NCBI RefSeq assembly: GCF_918797505.1
Contig: NC_092801.1
Location: 28,798,477 to 28,862,476 of the forward strand
Direction of reading: 5' to 3'
Length of the DNA stretch: 64,000 nt
Origin: Bemisia tabaci
Taxonomy: Eukaryota > Arthropoda > Insecta > Hemiptera > Aleyrodidae
Shown here: in pieces, positions 53,474 through 63,877 of the stretch
Position numbering within the stretch: position 1 is the first letter of the stretch
Layout: each line of letters starts with the position of its first letter
Made by a program: the position numbers and the translations under genes
The notes under the pieces: generated by a model
Seen by the model: the letters and a program-made list of their open reading frames with translations, nothing else
Databases searched by the model: none
Told to the model about the DNA's origin: nothing

Positions 53474-54354
53474 AATTTGGATTGCATTTTGCAAAAAGGA
53501 ACCACAAGCCTTGCAATGTCGCTAAGATTGTGCAACGTTTTTCACCTTGCAAATAGAAACTGATCATCTAGACAAGGTTTACCTTTACTCCCAATAAACT
53601 ATTAATGGGCCTGTTGCAAACTTTTGCTAGAGCAAAACTAAGAGTTGTTTCCTACAGATAATGCCTCAAAAATCACGATGAGCGCATCGGCAAAGTCTGA
53701 AATGCACTCATAACTTCACAATCTGCGTAAGAAATTTGCGGTTTTTTGAGCTTCCCGCTTCGAAAACGATACTACGGTACAGGTGAACATTTTGTTAGAG
53801 GAGTCGTTCCATTGGCGACAATACTCATCATGGCCGACGCCAGTCCACCAAAACACGTGTGATGGGACGAGATAACACTTGAACAGGATTAAACCATATA
53901 ACAATCGGCGTGTTTACGTTCATATTTTCCTCGCCCGCCTTAATTGACCTTGAACTCTCCTCGAATTACGCGAGGAACTGCGCAAGCGTCGGCCATGATG
54001 AATATTGCCGACGATGGAGCGACTCCTTTAACAAAATGTTCACCTGTGCAGTAGTATCGTTTTTGAAGCGGGAAGCTCAAAATAACGCAAATTTCTTACG
54101 CAGATTGTGAAGTTATGAGTGCATTTCAGACTTTGCCGATGCGCTCATCGTGATTTTTGAGGCATTATCTATAGGAAACAACTCTTCATTCTGCTCTAGC
54201 AAAAGTTTGCAACAGGCCCATTTAAGACGAAAATTATCCTCGTAAATTTAATTTCCTTCGTGATTCCTGTAATTTTCTACAAAGAATTGAAGTTGCACAA
54301 TCGTAGCAACACTGGAGTGCTCTTGGTTCCTTTTTGCAAAATGCAATCCATTTG
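53474..54354. mobile_element. Family J element with nested P element
   Basis: Left ATTTGGATTGCATTTTGCAA, right CTTTTTGCAAAATGCAATCC. It is the same long subtype as 52690-52950 (GATTGTGCAAC and TTGCACAATCGTAGCAAC). The P element occupies 53605-54221. Confidence 0.8.
53605..54221. mobile_element. Family P Harbinger-like MITE, TTA duplication
   Basis: ATGGGCCTGTTGCAAACTTT pairs with AAAGTTTGCAACAGGCCCAT. TTA lies at 53602-53604 and 54222-54224. GGGCCTGTTGC ends with a 3-bp TTA duplication fit PIF/Harbinger. Long arms (about 200 bp) share AAATCACGATGAGCGCATCG and GAAAACGATACTACGG. 617 bp, no transposase. Confidence 0.8.
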
Positions 54355-54390
54355 AGCCATCCTTTGTGGAATTAACGTGTAAGCTTCTTG

Positions 54391-54640
54391 GTGTCGCACA
54401 GTGGGACCAAGTCAATACGACAGGTCAGACATGAAATTTTTGACTAAAACTGCAAATTTTAATGTTTATTTCGTCATATTTTAAATTTCAAGGGGTGCTT
54501 ATTACAGAAAATTTTACAAGGAAACCTACGGAGCCACCTTTAGAACCTTAAATAAATGTAGAAACGGAGTTATAAGCGTTTAAAATTTCCAAATTTTGTC
54601 CGACATCTCCTATTGCCTCAATCTACTGTGTGTCGCACAA
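54391..54640. mobile_element. Family Y fold-back
   Basis: CACAGTGGGACCAAGTCAAT, then CGACAGGTCAGACATG at the left, against GTCCGACATCTCC and CAATCTACTGTGTG at the right. The arms are diverged. Single arms recur at 27547-27600 and 50635-50675. Confidence 0.55.
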
Positions 54641-54730
54641 ATTATGCAAGTAGGTGCGTTACTTGCAGCTAACTAATTTAAAAGCCAGATTTGAATTTTG
54701 CTCATGCAAGCATGCCCCAAAAACACCAAA

Positions 54731-54858
54731 TGGACGTATTTCTACCAAACGGAACTATGTGCATTAAAACACGAGCCCTGAGACCCGTAAGAATACATCC
54801 ATAACAGGGCTCACGTCACAATGCACATAGCTCTGTTCGGCAGAAATAATCCAAATGG
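54731..54858. mobile_element. Family V palindromic MITE, copy 5
   Basis: AATGGACGTATTTCTACCAA pairs with TCGGCAGAAATAATCCAAAT. The interior is reversed relative to copy 1, as in copy 2. Confidence 0.8.
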
Positions 54859-54859
54859 T

Positions 54860-56236
54860 CGTTTTTTTATTTTTTTTTCCTATATTGCACATTTTCTGAA
54901 GAACAATGAATATGAATTTACATATGCTTCGTATTTTTCTCGCTCAAGACTCCGTCCGTCCTACAAGATGAACGGGGAGTGTTGGAAGAAATGGCAAGAT
55001 TCATGTGAGATATTCCCTCGAATCAAGAATCTTTACTGTAAATTTGCTATATTCACTGAATGGGTCTTTTGATTACCCGCATCTTCTTTCAACTGTGATC
55101 GATCGATTGGCTGTGGCTGCATTTTCACATGACAGAATTTCACTCACGAATTAAACTTTTGCTACAGAACTATTGGGTGCTTCTAATCGAGAATTTTTTC
55201 AATTTTTCATCAACCATACTAAAAATAAACGGAGCCTTGGAAAAAATTTGCTTGGTCATATTTTTAAAAATCGGAATGTAAAAATTATAAAAAACACCGT
55301 ATGATCGGATTTTTTTTTTTTTTTTTTCTCTCATCGCAAATTTTCTGGAGAAAGATGAATATGAATTAGTATAAAATTGGATGGTGTAATGACACAATTT
55401 AGCAACTGCAGAGCTGAGTTACGTTCCTTCGCCTAGGAAACGACGAATATGCATCCATTTGCATCCCATAAATAACCCCTCCCCATCTTATCTCACCACA
55501 GACACCGTGACAGACACATACTTACAACCTACGTGCCCTCTTAAAGAGACAGGTTTGCCTACCTCTGGGGCCCCCTTATTCTTACGGCATAGGCACGGGA
55601 CCTAAACGGGATTATAAAGTGTCGATTTGGCAACATCAAAGAGGTGCATATTCTATTTGAGAAGATTTATTGCCCCCCACGACACGCGCTTGACAACTTG
55701 CGTGTGAGCATGCTGAAACTCACGCGGTGTTGCCGAATCGTTATCTTTCGGGATTTTCTCTAATTAAGATTCAGGAAGAGTTCCGTGACGTTCGGCGACC
55801 GCGCGCATGAGAAATGTAACGCCTAGCGTTTTTTATGCAACTTTGCGACGGCTGAACTTTTCGCGAACTTGTCGGGAGCATATTTTATCCGTTCCTCCTT
55901 AAAGAAGCACCAGTGTGAATGATGAAGAGTATGTGTTAGATAATCGCCCGTTTATCTGTATGGAGAGCATTTTTGCTTAAAATAATGGAGTTCCGGTATG
56001 TTTTCGGGATTTTCGGTTTAACCATCTGGTCAATGTTACAGAGAAGCAGCCTTAGCGCGCCACTTGTTGCCTAATTTCTTCTTCTGTTCTAAGCATAAAA
56101 TCATTCCCCAAAGGGAATAACAAAGTACCTCAAAATATCTGTAAAACATTGAAATTCATAGAAAATACACCTTAATACCTAGGTGTGCGCTTAACATCGG
56201 GTGGCAAAATGGACCAGGCAATCAAAGATCGAAATT
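54860..56236. other. Spacer, no gene recognised
   Basis: 55312-55327 is a T run. 55690-55870 is GC-richer and unique (ACGCGGTGTTGCCGAATCG, GCGACCGCGCGCATG). No domain in any frame. Confidence 0.35.
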
Positions 56237-56238
56237 TG

Positions 56239-56596
56239 CACGGAAGAAAAAACCTCGTGCGTGGCCGGGACCCGAAGTTTAGGTCAAATGAATCTCTGAA
56301 GTTTTCGGATTGAGCATCTGAACACTTTAGGTCTAGCTGTCGAAGTTCACACATCTGAAACTTCAGTTCTTACATCTAAAGTACTTCAGATGTGAGAGCC
56401 GAAGTTTTTCGGATGTGAGAACCGAAGTTTTTCGGATGTGAAAACTGAAGTACTTCAGATGTAAGAACTGAAGTTTCAGATGTGTGATCCAAACCTCAGC
56501 AGCCGGACCTAAAGTGTTCAGATGCTCAATCCGAAAACTTTAGAGATCCATATGACCTAAACTTCGGGTCCCACGCACGAAGTTTTTTTCTCCGTG
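56239..56596. mobile_element. CACGGA-ended palindrome with internal motif repeats
   Basis: CACGGAAGAAAAAACCTCGT, GACCCGAAGTTTAGG pairs with the mirrored right arm ending TCCGTG. TG lies on both sides. The centre repeats GATGTGAGAACCGAAG-like units, where CGAAG and CTTCAG words alternate in both orientations. No coding capacity. Confidence 0.8.
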
Positions 56597-56804
56597 TGCA
56601 GGGGAGGAAAGCCATTATAATAGAATGATGAATGGTATTCTTTGGGACCAGACAATATCCATGTCTGCTTATTAAAGCAACAAAATAAAAACTTATTGAT
56701 TAAACTGCCTTCCAAGGCAAAAACGCTGTAGTTCTATTCTTGGTATATCAGTTTTTTTTTCCAACAAAACGTTCTATTACGAGAAAATTTAAATTCATGT
56801 TTTA

Positions 56805-57095
56805 CATTTTTAAAGTCACCCTGACGTACCATTGGATATTCAGTTTGAAAAAATGAAGTATAATAGTGATCAATTTTCTTGCCACAGGGCAGTATATGTG
56901 AAGGACGCATGCAAAATCTGTAATGGGCCTACGACTTTATATTAAGTCACTTTAAAGGTCGCTTTAAAGTCTTTGTGATGTATCATTGGATATTCAACTT
57001 AAAAAAATGAAGTGTAATAGTGATCAAGTTTTTTTGTCAGAGCAGTATTTATGAAGGAAGCATGCAAAATCTGAAATGGGCTTACGACGTTTTCG
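56805..57095 (+). repeat. Tandem duplication, unit about 160 bp
   Basis: CATTGGATATTCAGTTTGAA then TAATAGTGATCAA, GCAGTAT, CATGCAAAATCTG and TGGGCCTACGAC recurs 160 bp later as CATTGGATATTCAACTTAAA and so on. Confidence 0.8.
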
Positions 57096-57985
57096 CCGTA
57101 GACGCTAGTAAAGCTCATTATCGTCTTGGTAGCTATATTCACCCTCACACTTAGCGTTATCAAATGGGGATTCCTAGTTTGCCATTCGAGAATTCGCTTG
57201 TGTGGAATTAATACCCTATTGCAGCTTTACAGTGCGGTGAGCATGCAATGAATGATCGGGTATTATAGGTGAGAGTGGGAGGAAACAGACTTGCAAACTT
57301 CGCAGTAAACGTAACGAAGGAATGTGCTTTGTTGAGCACTCGTTCGCTCCTTAATTTTCACGAGCCTGGCATGTTTTTCCGCCTGAAATAGCGGCGAAGT
57401 TAAATTTGAATGCAAAGAATCATCAGGATACCTGTGCGAACATAAAATACATGCCTTGTTACACTCTCTCGAATTTACGCCTGCATAGCTGCATAGCTTT
57501 GCATATCTGAGCTTTCCCTCATGAGAGGATTCATGCTCTGCAGTCCAACGGAAAAACACCGTAACCACAATCAAAACTTAGCATTTTTCTTCCACACATA
57601 ATATTCAATACCAAGAAGCCTGATCACTATGATGCTCCTTTTTGTAAATTTAAACTCTCAATGGTAAACCCTTAGTTATTTTAGAATTAAGAAGGTTAAA
57701 TGGTTGTTGACTTTTTGGTGACTAAGCATTTTGTCGGTAAAAATCCGAAAAAATCTGTAACAGATTTACAGCGTTTTCGCTGAGGACGGCAGTGCTGAGA
57801 TTGGCGCATCTAGAAAATTGATTCTAGTTTATGCATTTTATATAGTGAATCATGAAATGGAAACAAAATTACCCTTTAGCAACACAGCTGTAGATAGGAG
57901 AGACGTAATCAAGCCTCGCTTTTAGACGTTTCTCCCGTATACGAGTGACAACTTATTAGCAACGTAGAGTGGAGCATTGCTCACG
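57096..57985. other. Spacer, one unassigned open frame
   Basis: The 103-codon minus-strand frame 57263-57574 has several Cys residues but no zinc-finger spacing I can name, and no neighbours to support it. A short F/E-like right end (GCGTTTTCGCTGAGGACGGC) is at 57771-57790. Confidence 0.3.
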
Positions 57986-57987
57986 TC

Positions 57988-58056
57988 ACGTCATAGCGCC
58001 TTCAATTTTGCAGATGCAACACGGACATCCATCAAGTACGAATAGTTGTATCTCTG
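57988..58056 (+). repeat. Family C dispersed repeat
   Basis: GCGCCTTCAATTTTGCAGAT, ACACGGACATCCATCAAGTA and AGTTGTATCTCTGCGCCG. Closest to the reversed copy at 10985-11055. Confidence 0.6.
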
Positions 58057-58132
58057 CGCCGTCATCAACGCGCGTCCTTTTCCTTGCTCTATACCAATTG
58101 ATTCTTTTCACGGTGAAACGGCAAAAATTCGT

Positions 58133-58372
58133 AACTCGGATGTGGTGTTTTGAAATCCTCTGTACTATCTTATTTTCTAAATGGACACTGAAACAACATC
58201 ATGTCTTGAAGTTTTTGCAGAATATTCTTGAAAAAGAGAAAAAAATTCACTAAAATATGCACGCAAAAAACAGTTTGCCATGTAGAAAATAAAGGATGAC
58301 AGAAAGTCTGCAATGCCGCAAAGCGAGATACGTATTCCTGCAGTCTCCCACCATCGATTTAAACTAGCAGGG
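58133..58372 (+). mobile_element. Family B repeat, full-length copy
   Basis: GTAACTCGGATGTGGTGTTT at the left and GAAAGTCTGCAATGCCGCAA then AGCGAGATACG at the right. The interior CTTGAAGTTTTTGCAGAATA matches copy 1. Confidence 0.65.
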
Positions 58373-58374
58373 CT

Positions 58375-59336
58375 TTTTGTACATTGAAAAAAAAAAGTTG
58401 CTGAAGTAACATGTCGGATGTTAAAAATATGTGCGACAACTCTCGAATGTTGTCATGAAAACTCAGGCTATTAAAGTAACTCCTAAGATACTACTTTAAC
58501 AGCCAGAGTGTCTTTAATTTAATATTTGAAAAATTATTTAGGAAGAAAAAAAAACAAGCGGGAAAGTTCTAATACCCTTGTATTAGAAAAGCGCTCAGGT
58601 GTTAGTAAAAGTATTTAGTGAAGAAAGGACGTATAAACTCCGTCGACTTGGCTGGGAAATGGAAATAAAACATCAGCTGATAGCAAACAAAGGTTACCAA
58701 GGAAACTGTAAACGCGTATTTTTGTTTCCCGAAAATGAGCTCACCGTTGAGCTCATCAGGCGCGTTTTTTTTAGGCTTCATTTGAGTTCAACGATCAATT
58801 TCGATAAGAATTACTCTACCGCTAAGAAATTTTCTTACAGACAAACGATCGAAACTACCTGCGCATTACGTTAAAAGCATAAAATACAGTTTTCACAGCT
58901 TTATTTATTTTAAAAATGGACGCCCCCCCCCCAAAAAAAAAGCCTACACATCGATGAGCTGGTGCGCCATTTAAACGCATTAGCACTAGTATACTTTTAC
59001 TCAGAGGCAAGTCGAAATCAAAAAGCGCTGCCTATCGGCTGAGCGCTCAAAAAATTATGGCAAGAAATTGCAGTTCCCTATCGCGAAGTGTAGTCCTCCT
59101 AAAATTTACTTTTTTTTTTTTTCGAGGATCATTTCAACAGCATTTGCAACACGGAGAACGCTTTGCCTGACTCTCTCACATAAAAACGACGTATTTTATT
59201 TATATTCTTGAACTTTTCCGTGGCTCTATTTCTAAAGCCACTACATAATTAAGCCCCTCTGTTTTCTCAGCTTATCGATGCCTCCTTGAGCTTCACGTCA
59301 ACGGCTTAATCGCTGGGAAATTTGTCATGAAGCCAT
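58375..59336. other. Spacer, no gene recognised
   Basis: 58599-58874 has a 91-codon plus-strand frame with no known motif. A hairpin GAGCTCACCGTTGAGCTC lies within it (58738-58755). 58922-58941 is a C9/A9 homopolymer pair. Confidence 0.3.
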
Positions 59337-59346
59337 CAGAGTGGAG

Positions 59347-59509
59347 CAGTGGCGTGGCGTGCTTTGCGATGTATCGATTGATCTACCATTTAAACCTGTG
59401 GTGAAGAATCGATTGTTAGGGTGTTCCCATCGAGCACCCTAATAATCGATTCTTTACCACAGCTCAAATGGAGAAATATCGATAATCGATCATTCAGGCT
59501 ACGCCACTG
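59347..59509. mobile_element. Family L hAT-type MITE with perfect 8-bp duplication
   Basis: CAGTGGCGTGGCGTGCTTTG pairs with the right end GGCTACGCCACTG. GAGTGGAG occurs at 59339-59346 and 59510-59517. CAGTG ends and an 8-bp duplication are hAT hallmarks. The interior folds on TGTATCGATTG and AATCGATTCTTTACCACAG. Confidence 0.9.
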
Positions 59510-59810
59510 GAGTGGAGTATCATCGAGAAACGCACTTACGAGCCGAGAGAGCCAATTTTTGAAGAGCCTGTCACAGCGCAGCGGTCGTTGATCGGAACCT
59601 GCGTCAGCTAAAAAGGAGTGTCGGCTACGGTGAAAGCCGGCTCAGGTTTCTACGCTCCCCCTCCCCTCCCCCCCTCACTCCATCCCCTGAATCCGCGACT
59701 TTTTCTCTCGTCCCTCTCTCAGGGATGTTTTCTCAGCCTCATACTGGAGCCTCGTATTTATAGGGTAGGGATGTATTCATGGTCGTTCCCTAAGTAGAGG
59801 TAAAGTATCT

Positions 59811-60052
59811 ACTGCCGTGCTACGGAAAAACGCCGTATGAACCTACAGGCGTTGCCAAATTTCCTCGAATTTCCTGGTAAACGTATGAATATTTTCATCC
59901 TACTTTTTCAGATAATTTTGTGCGCATTTTTACCTAAAGTTCCTGAAAATTTCGAGGAGAAATGTTCACAACTTTTCTCAAAAGTAAACATTTTATCAAG
60001 GAAAATTTGGCAACTTTCGAATGTCCATACGGCGTTTTTCCTTCTGGTACGA
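59811..60052. mobile_element. Family E fold-back MITE, first of a tandem pair
   Basis: TACTGCCGTGCTACGGAAAA at the left, CATACGGCGTTTTTCCTTCT at the right. The outermost right bases are altered (GGTACGAAGTA). Confidence 0.8.
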
Positions 60053-60071
60053 AGTACGCTTGAGAACTCTG

Positions 60072-60319
60072 TCGTGGTAGGGAAAAACGCCGTATGAACC
60101 CTCAGGCGTTGCCAAATTTCTTTCGATAAAACGCAAGTTTTCTTGTAAATGTATGAATATTTTCATCCCAATGTTTTAGATAATTTTGTGCGCAATTTCA
60201 CCTTAAGTTCCTGCAAATTTCAAGGGGAAATATTCATATCCTCGAATATAAACATTTTATCAGAGGAAATTTAGCAACTCTCGAATGTTCATGCGGCGTT
60301 TTTCCTTAGCATTGCAGAA
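60072..60319. mobile_element. Family E fold-back MITE, second of a tandem pair
   Basis: GTCGTGGTAGGGAAAAACGC at the left, GCGGCGTTTTTCCTTAGCAT then TGCAG at the right. Same orientation and 20 bp from the first copy, with shared interior words (GAATATTTTCATCC). A local duplication or double insertion. Confidence 0.8.
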
Positions 60320-60324
60320 ATAGC

Positions 60325-61080
60325 ACAGTGACGCTTAAAAATGCTTCTACAGTATCTTTAAAAAATAGACCAAGGGAAACTAATGTTACACGCGTTATCT
60401 CTAAACTGAGTCAGGGTAGTTTTTCCTTTATAAAAATATGAATTAAATTTATAATTAATTTTGAGCATATGCAGAAGCAATTTATACCCACTAAGGACGT
60501 TAAAAATAGGTTTTTAACCGGTTTTCTTTGTATGTAGATGGTTATAAAGGCCTGGTGCGCAACAAGAGATTATTGACCAAAAAATGCGATATTAATGATT
60601 AAAACATCAGTGAGTTTACTGTGCTTTTAAGACCGTATTTTTCCATAATTTACATCCGCAAACATCCCTGGATACAGAGAGGCCTCACCGAGGGTTGCTC
60701 GTCCCCTTCTTTGAACTTTTTTAGCTGTGTGACGTGGACGAGGGTAGCAGGTTTTTTCGTAAAGTTTTCCCGGGGGAGTCATCATTTCGCTGCCCTTAAT
60801 TTAGATCGGGCAGTAAAAAAAGTCGTTTTTACGCATTGTAACATCCACTTCCTGCTGAGTTCATCTTGTCTCTACCTACCTTTCCCTCGAAAAACGAATT
60901 TAATATGAGCTTTCGTGCGTTTAAAACAATGAGAGGTTAACTTTCGTTTACCAAACGGAAAAATGAGCTTGTTTTGAGCCGTTGTTTAAAAATCTGTCGG
61001 TCTCAAAAACTCGTCGGAATATTCAAAAAATTTGATACATTTTCCTAAAAAATAAAGGACTCGTCAAATCAATATTAACA
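60325..61080. other. Spacer, nothing recognised
   Basis: The 95-codon frame 60621-60908 has no domain. No repeat partners. Confidence 0.35.
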
Positions 61081-61457
61081 CACTGAAAAAAAATTCACGG
61101 CGTTTTTACCAAGGTCTGTTGGTACCTTTACCATCTCACTTTTTTTACCAATTATTGGTAATTTTACCAAGACAGACTGGTAAGCTTACCTAAAAACCGG
61201 TATTTTTACTGTATTTTTCAGGTAAGAATACCACTTTTATTGGTAATCAATCCCCGGTAACTTTGCCATTTTATATCGGTAATTCTACCGCAGTCGATAA
61301 AAAATATTGGCGTTTTTACCAGGGTCCAGTAAAATTACCGAGAAAGTTCAATAATTTTACCGAGATTTCTCGGTACAATTATCAATTCCATTAAAGGTAA
61401 ATTTACCAAGAAAAAACTGGGATCAAATAGAACCCTGAATTCTTTATTTTTTCAGTG
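61081..61457. mobile_element. CACTGAAAAAA-ended palindrome rich in GGTAA/TTACC
   Basis: CACTGAAAAAAAATTCACGG at the left and a T-rich TTTTTTCAGTG end at the right, flanked by CA on both sides. The interior holds more than fifteen TTTACC or GGTAAA words on both strands, so it can fold in many registers. Related by ends to families D and CACGG. Confidence 0.7.
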
Positions 61458-61472
61458 CAGCCAACAAAATCT

Positions 61473-61640
61473 TCAATCATCCTCAGGAGCGGAGAGCCAG
61501 ATTAGTGCCCATCTCTCAGGCGGTCGTCCAGATAATCTTTTCTCCAAGGGTTGTGTGGTCATACAAATTTCTATTAGTCTCTCTTCATTCATTCTGTCAA
61601 CGTGCTCCGACCACAGCCATTTTCCACTTACATTTTCTTG
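61473..61640 (-). pseudogene. C-terminal remnant of a non-LTR retrotransposon reverse transcriptase protein
   Basis: The minus-strand frame (61473-61703) contains WSEHVDRMNEERL at residues 31-43 and KRLSGRPPERW at residues 55-65. The pattern W-x-x-H-V-x-R-M-x-x-x-R-L followed by (K/R)R-x-x-GRP-x-x-RW is the familiar tail of endonuclease-reverse transcriptase proteins of non-LTR elements. Only about 45 residues are recognisable. No catalytic FADD-type motif or upstream domain remains, so it is a short, dead 3' fragment. Confidence 0.55.
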
Positions 61641-62078
61641 CAGGAAATAAAATTCCGTTGGAGATTTTGAATCATTATATCGGAGATATGCACTCTTTTT
61701 CACTTCAGATATTCCACTAGTTATCTAAAACACTTTTATTCAGGATGCTTCATCCATCTGGACTTTCTTTAGAGTCAAACTTGGAACGTGGACAGGTTCA
61801 TTATGTCTCAATAAGTAGCTTTGAATCCCGTTATTGAACAATGAAGCTTTTTATTTCTTCATTTTAGAGTGCTTATAATACAGAGCTGATTTTTCAGGAT
61901 TTGGTATAATTTTTCCTTTAGTTTTAAAAATGAGGAAATGCACTGTCTAGTGACGTCATCTGACGGTAGTTTTTATTTAAACACACTTATTTAACAGATT
62001 AGATAATTTTGTCATCTCTCCTCCAATTATTGTTCCATTTATGAACTAAGGATACCCTCGTGCTTAGTCTACCCAGTA

Positions 62079-62533
62079 CACTGCAAAAAAGTATGGTGAC
62101 ATTTACTATGAATCTACTTGATTTTTTACACAGTGATACTATTTAGTAAGTATAACCAGAATTTTTGTAGTATTTGCCAGAACCAGTGCTCCCATTTCCC
62201 GGAATTTGTTCCGAAATCCGGAACTTTTGAGATTTTCCTGAATTTTTCCAGGAATTTTTGAAATTCCCGAAATGTTCCGGATCTTTTGCATTTTCCGGAA
62301 CTTTCCATGAACTTCTGAAAAAATCTACAATGAATCCCGGAACTTTTGACGGCCATGAAGAAAGAGAAATTTGAACAAAAAAGTTCCAAATCCCGGAACT
62401 TTTGACGGACATGGAATGGGAACACTGGCCAGAACTCTGGTGGTGGAAATGCTATCATAGAGCCGGGTATTCATTACCATAATTGTATAAGTGTGTCAGA
62501 GTATGGTAAAATCTATCATATTTCTCTTCAGTG
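62079..62533. mobile_element. CACTGCAAAAAA-ended element, itself interrupted
   Basis: CACTGCAAAAAAGTATGGTG pairs loosely with the right end CTCTTCAGTG. The paralogous empty site near 40437 (CAGTAGTTTCC) shows the insertion at TA, with TA at the left and a diverged TG at the right. It is interrupted at 62184-62427. A fragment is at 24290-24380. Confidence 0.75.
62184..62427. mobile_element. hAT-type MITE with perfect 8-bp duplication, nested
   Basis: CAGTGCTCCCATT pairs with AATGGGAACACTG (one mismatch). GCCAGAAC occurs at 62176-62183 and 62428-62435. CCGGAACTTTTGA recurs three times subterminally (62217, 62338, 62393). 244 bp. The 110- and 89-codon minus-strand frames spanning it are repeat artefacts. 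Confidence 0.9.
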
Positions 62534-62609
62534 TGGTTTCCACTTAAACACGAAATTTATTAGTATTTTAAGACGCCTGCTAATCCTCCATTGAACTATA
62601 TTTTAAGAG

Positions 62610-63580
62610 CTCAAGTCATGAAACTACTTTCCTCTTGATTTAGGATTGACTATGTAGCTAATAGCTCTCTTTCGAGGAGACTGGTTAATCTCATGGTTGA
62701 GATTCTTCTTCCTCTTTCTCGTCGCTGAGCAGCGGCGCTCCTGTGTTTTTAAGTGAAGTTTGTGATAACATTGCATTATTGTTGAGAACTTAAGTGGCAT
62801 GTCTGCGGGAATTACCTAAATCTAGTTTTGGAAAGTGTTTATCCTCGGATTCCTGTCCGCTGAGTTGCCAAATATGCAAAAGCTGAATTGTGTGAACGGG
62901 ACAAAGAGTTCTGCTGCTCTGAAAGCATTTTCAAAATATTTAATAACAAACATAGATACCTTGTAGCTTTGTGACCCGCGAATAAAACAACAATATGTGT
63001 CTGAAGTGGATTTTTAATCACCTAATTCCCTCTTTTTTCTGCGGCTGAATAGGATGATTTCCATCTACTAGGCACCGAAGTGAAAACCCGGTTTTGAGAA
63101 TTCGATAAAGTTCCTTCTCCAGAGTTCTAAAAATAAAATTCGACCGATTTGGTTTCACGTACCATTTTTTTTTACTCTCACGTGAATGACAAGAAAAATG
63201 ATCTGTTTATTAAACACATTTTTGAAGTATAATACAAATTTTTTTCTTTAAATCTAAAACAGTTTTGGAGCCAGATTTGATTTTCCAAGTCGAGGATAAT
63301 TTTTTAAAACAAAGAGGTACTCGTAATTCACTTTTTATCAGTTTATTTTTGAAGTTTTTGCATCATTTTCAAGTAGGTCACAAAATTCTCTCTCGGGCAG
63401 ATTTTGCCGCAAATTATTCATTTTTCACATTTTTAAGCATAATTGCTTCTAACGTCGAATTTTCCAAATTTACAAATATGTCCAAAAACTTCACAACAGT
63501 CGGCACAAATCATCTGGAGCTTTTAGATCCTGTTGTTATGATTGTTAATAGAGTCAACTAACTCGGCTGTTGCCACCGTG
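62610..63580. other. Spacer, nothing recognised
   Basis: AT-rich. The 98-codon frame 63265-63561 shows no domain and no supporting context. Confidence 0.35.
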
Positions 63581-63581
63581 A

Positions 63582-63746
63582 CAGTGGTGTGGCCTGTTTT
63601 TGCGATGTATAGATTGTTATGCCATTTAAACCTTTGATAAAAAATCGATTATTAAGGTGTTCGCTGAGAACACCCTGTTTATCGATCCTTTTCCATATGT
63701 TTAAATGACATACAATCGATTTATCGCAATTCACGCCACGCCACTG
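63582..63746. mobile_element. Family L hAT-type MITE, copy 3
   Basis: CAGTGGTGTGGCCTGTTTTT pairs with TTCACGCCACGCCACTG. The arms contain ATGCCATTTAAACC and GGTGTTCGCTGAGAACACC. No readable 8-bp duplication. Confidence 0.8.
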
Positions 63747-63877
63747 ATGCCTGGGCGAGCAGTCAATATTTACGCTATTGATTCATTTTCACTTAGTGGA
63801 AATAACGAAAGAAGAAAACAAGCGCGAGATAACGGATGGATCTTCGCTATCGTTTTGAGAACACTCCGAGCATCACG

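Larger units (their letters stand above)
61840..62600 (+). repeat. Spacer-type relative of the 39-41 kb array, interrupted
   Basis: GCTGATTTTTCAGGATTTGG, AGTGACGTCATCT and ACTAAGGATACCCTCGTGCT, then after the insertion GTTTCCACTTAAACACGAAA, are colinear with 40215-40480. The coding-like segments A and B are absent. It is split by the element at 62079-62533. Confidence 0.75.

Noticed and set aside
57263..57574. 103-codon Cys-containing minus-strand frame
   Set aside because: Cysteine spacing fits no zinc-binding pattern I know, and there is no other support.
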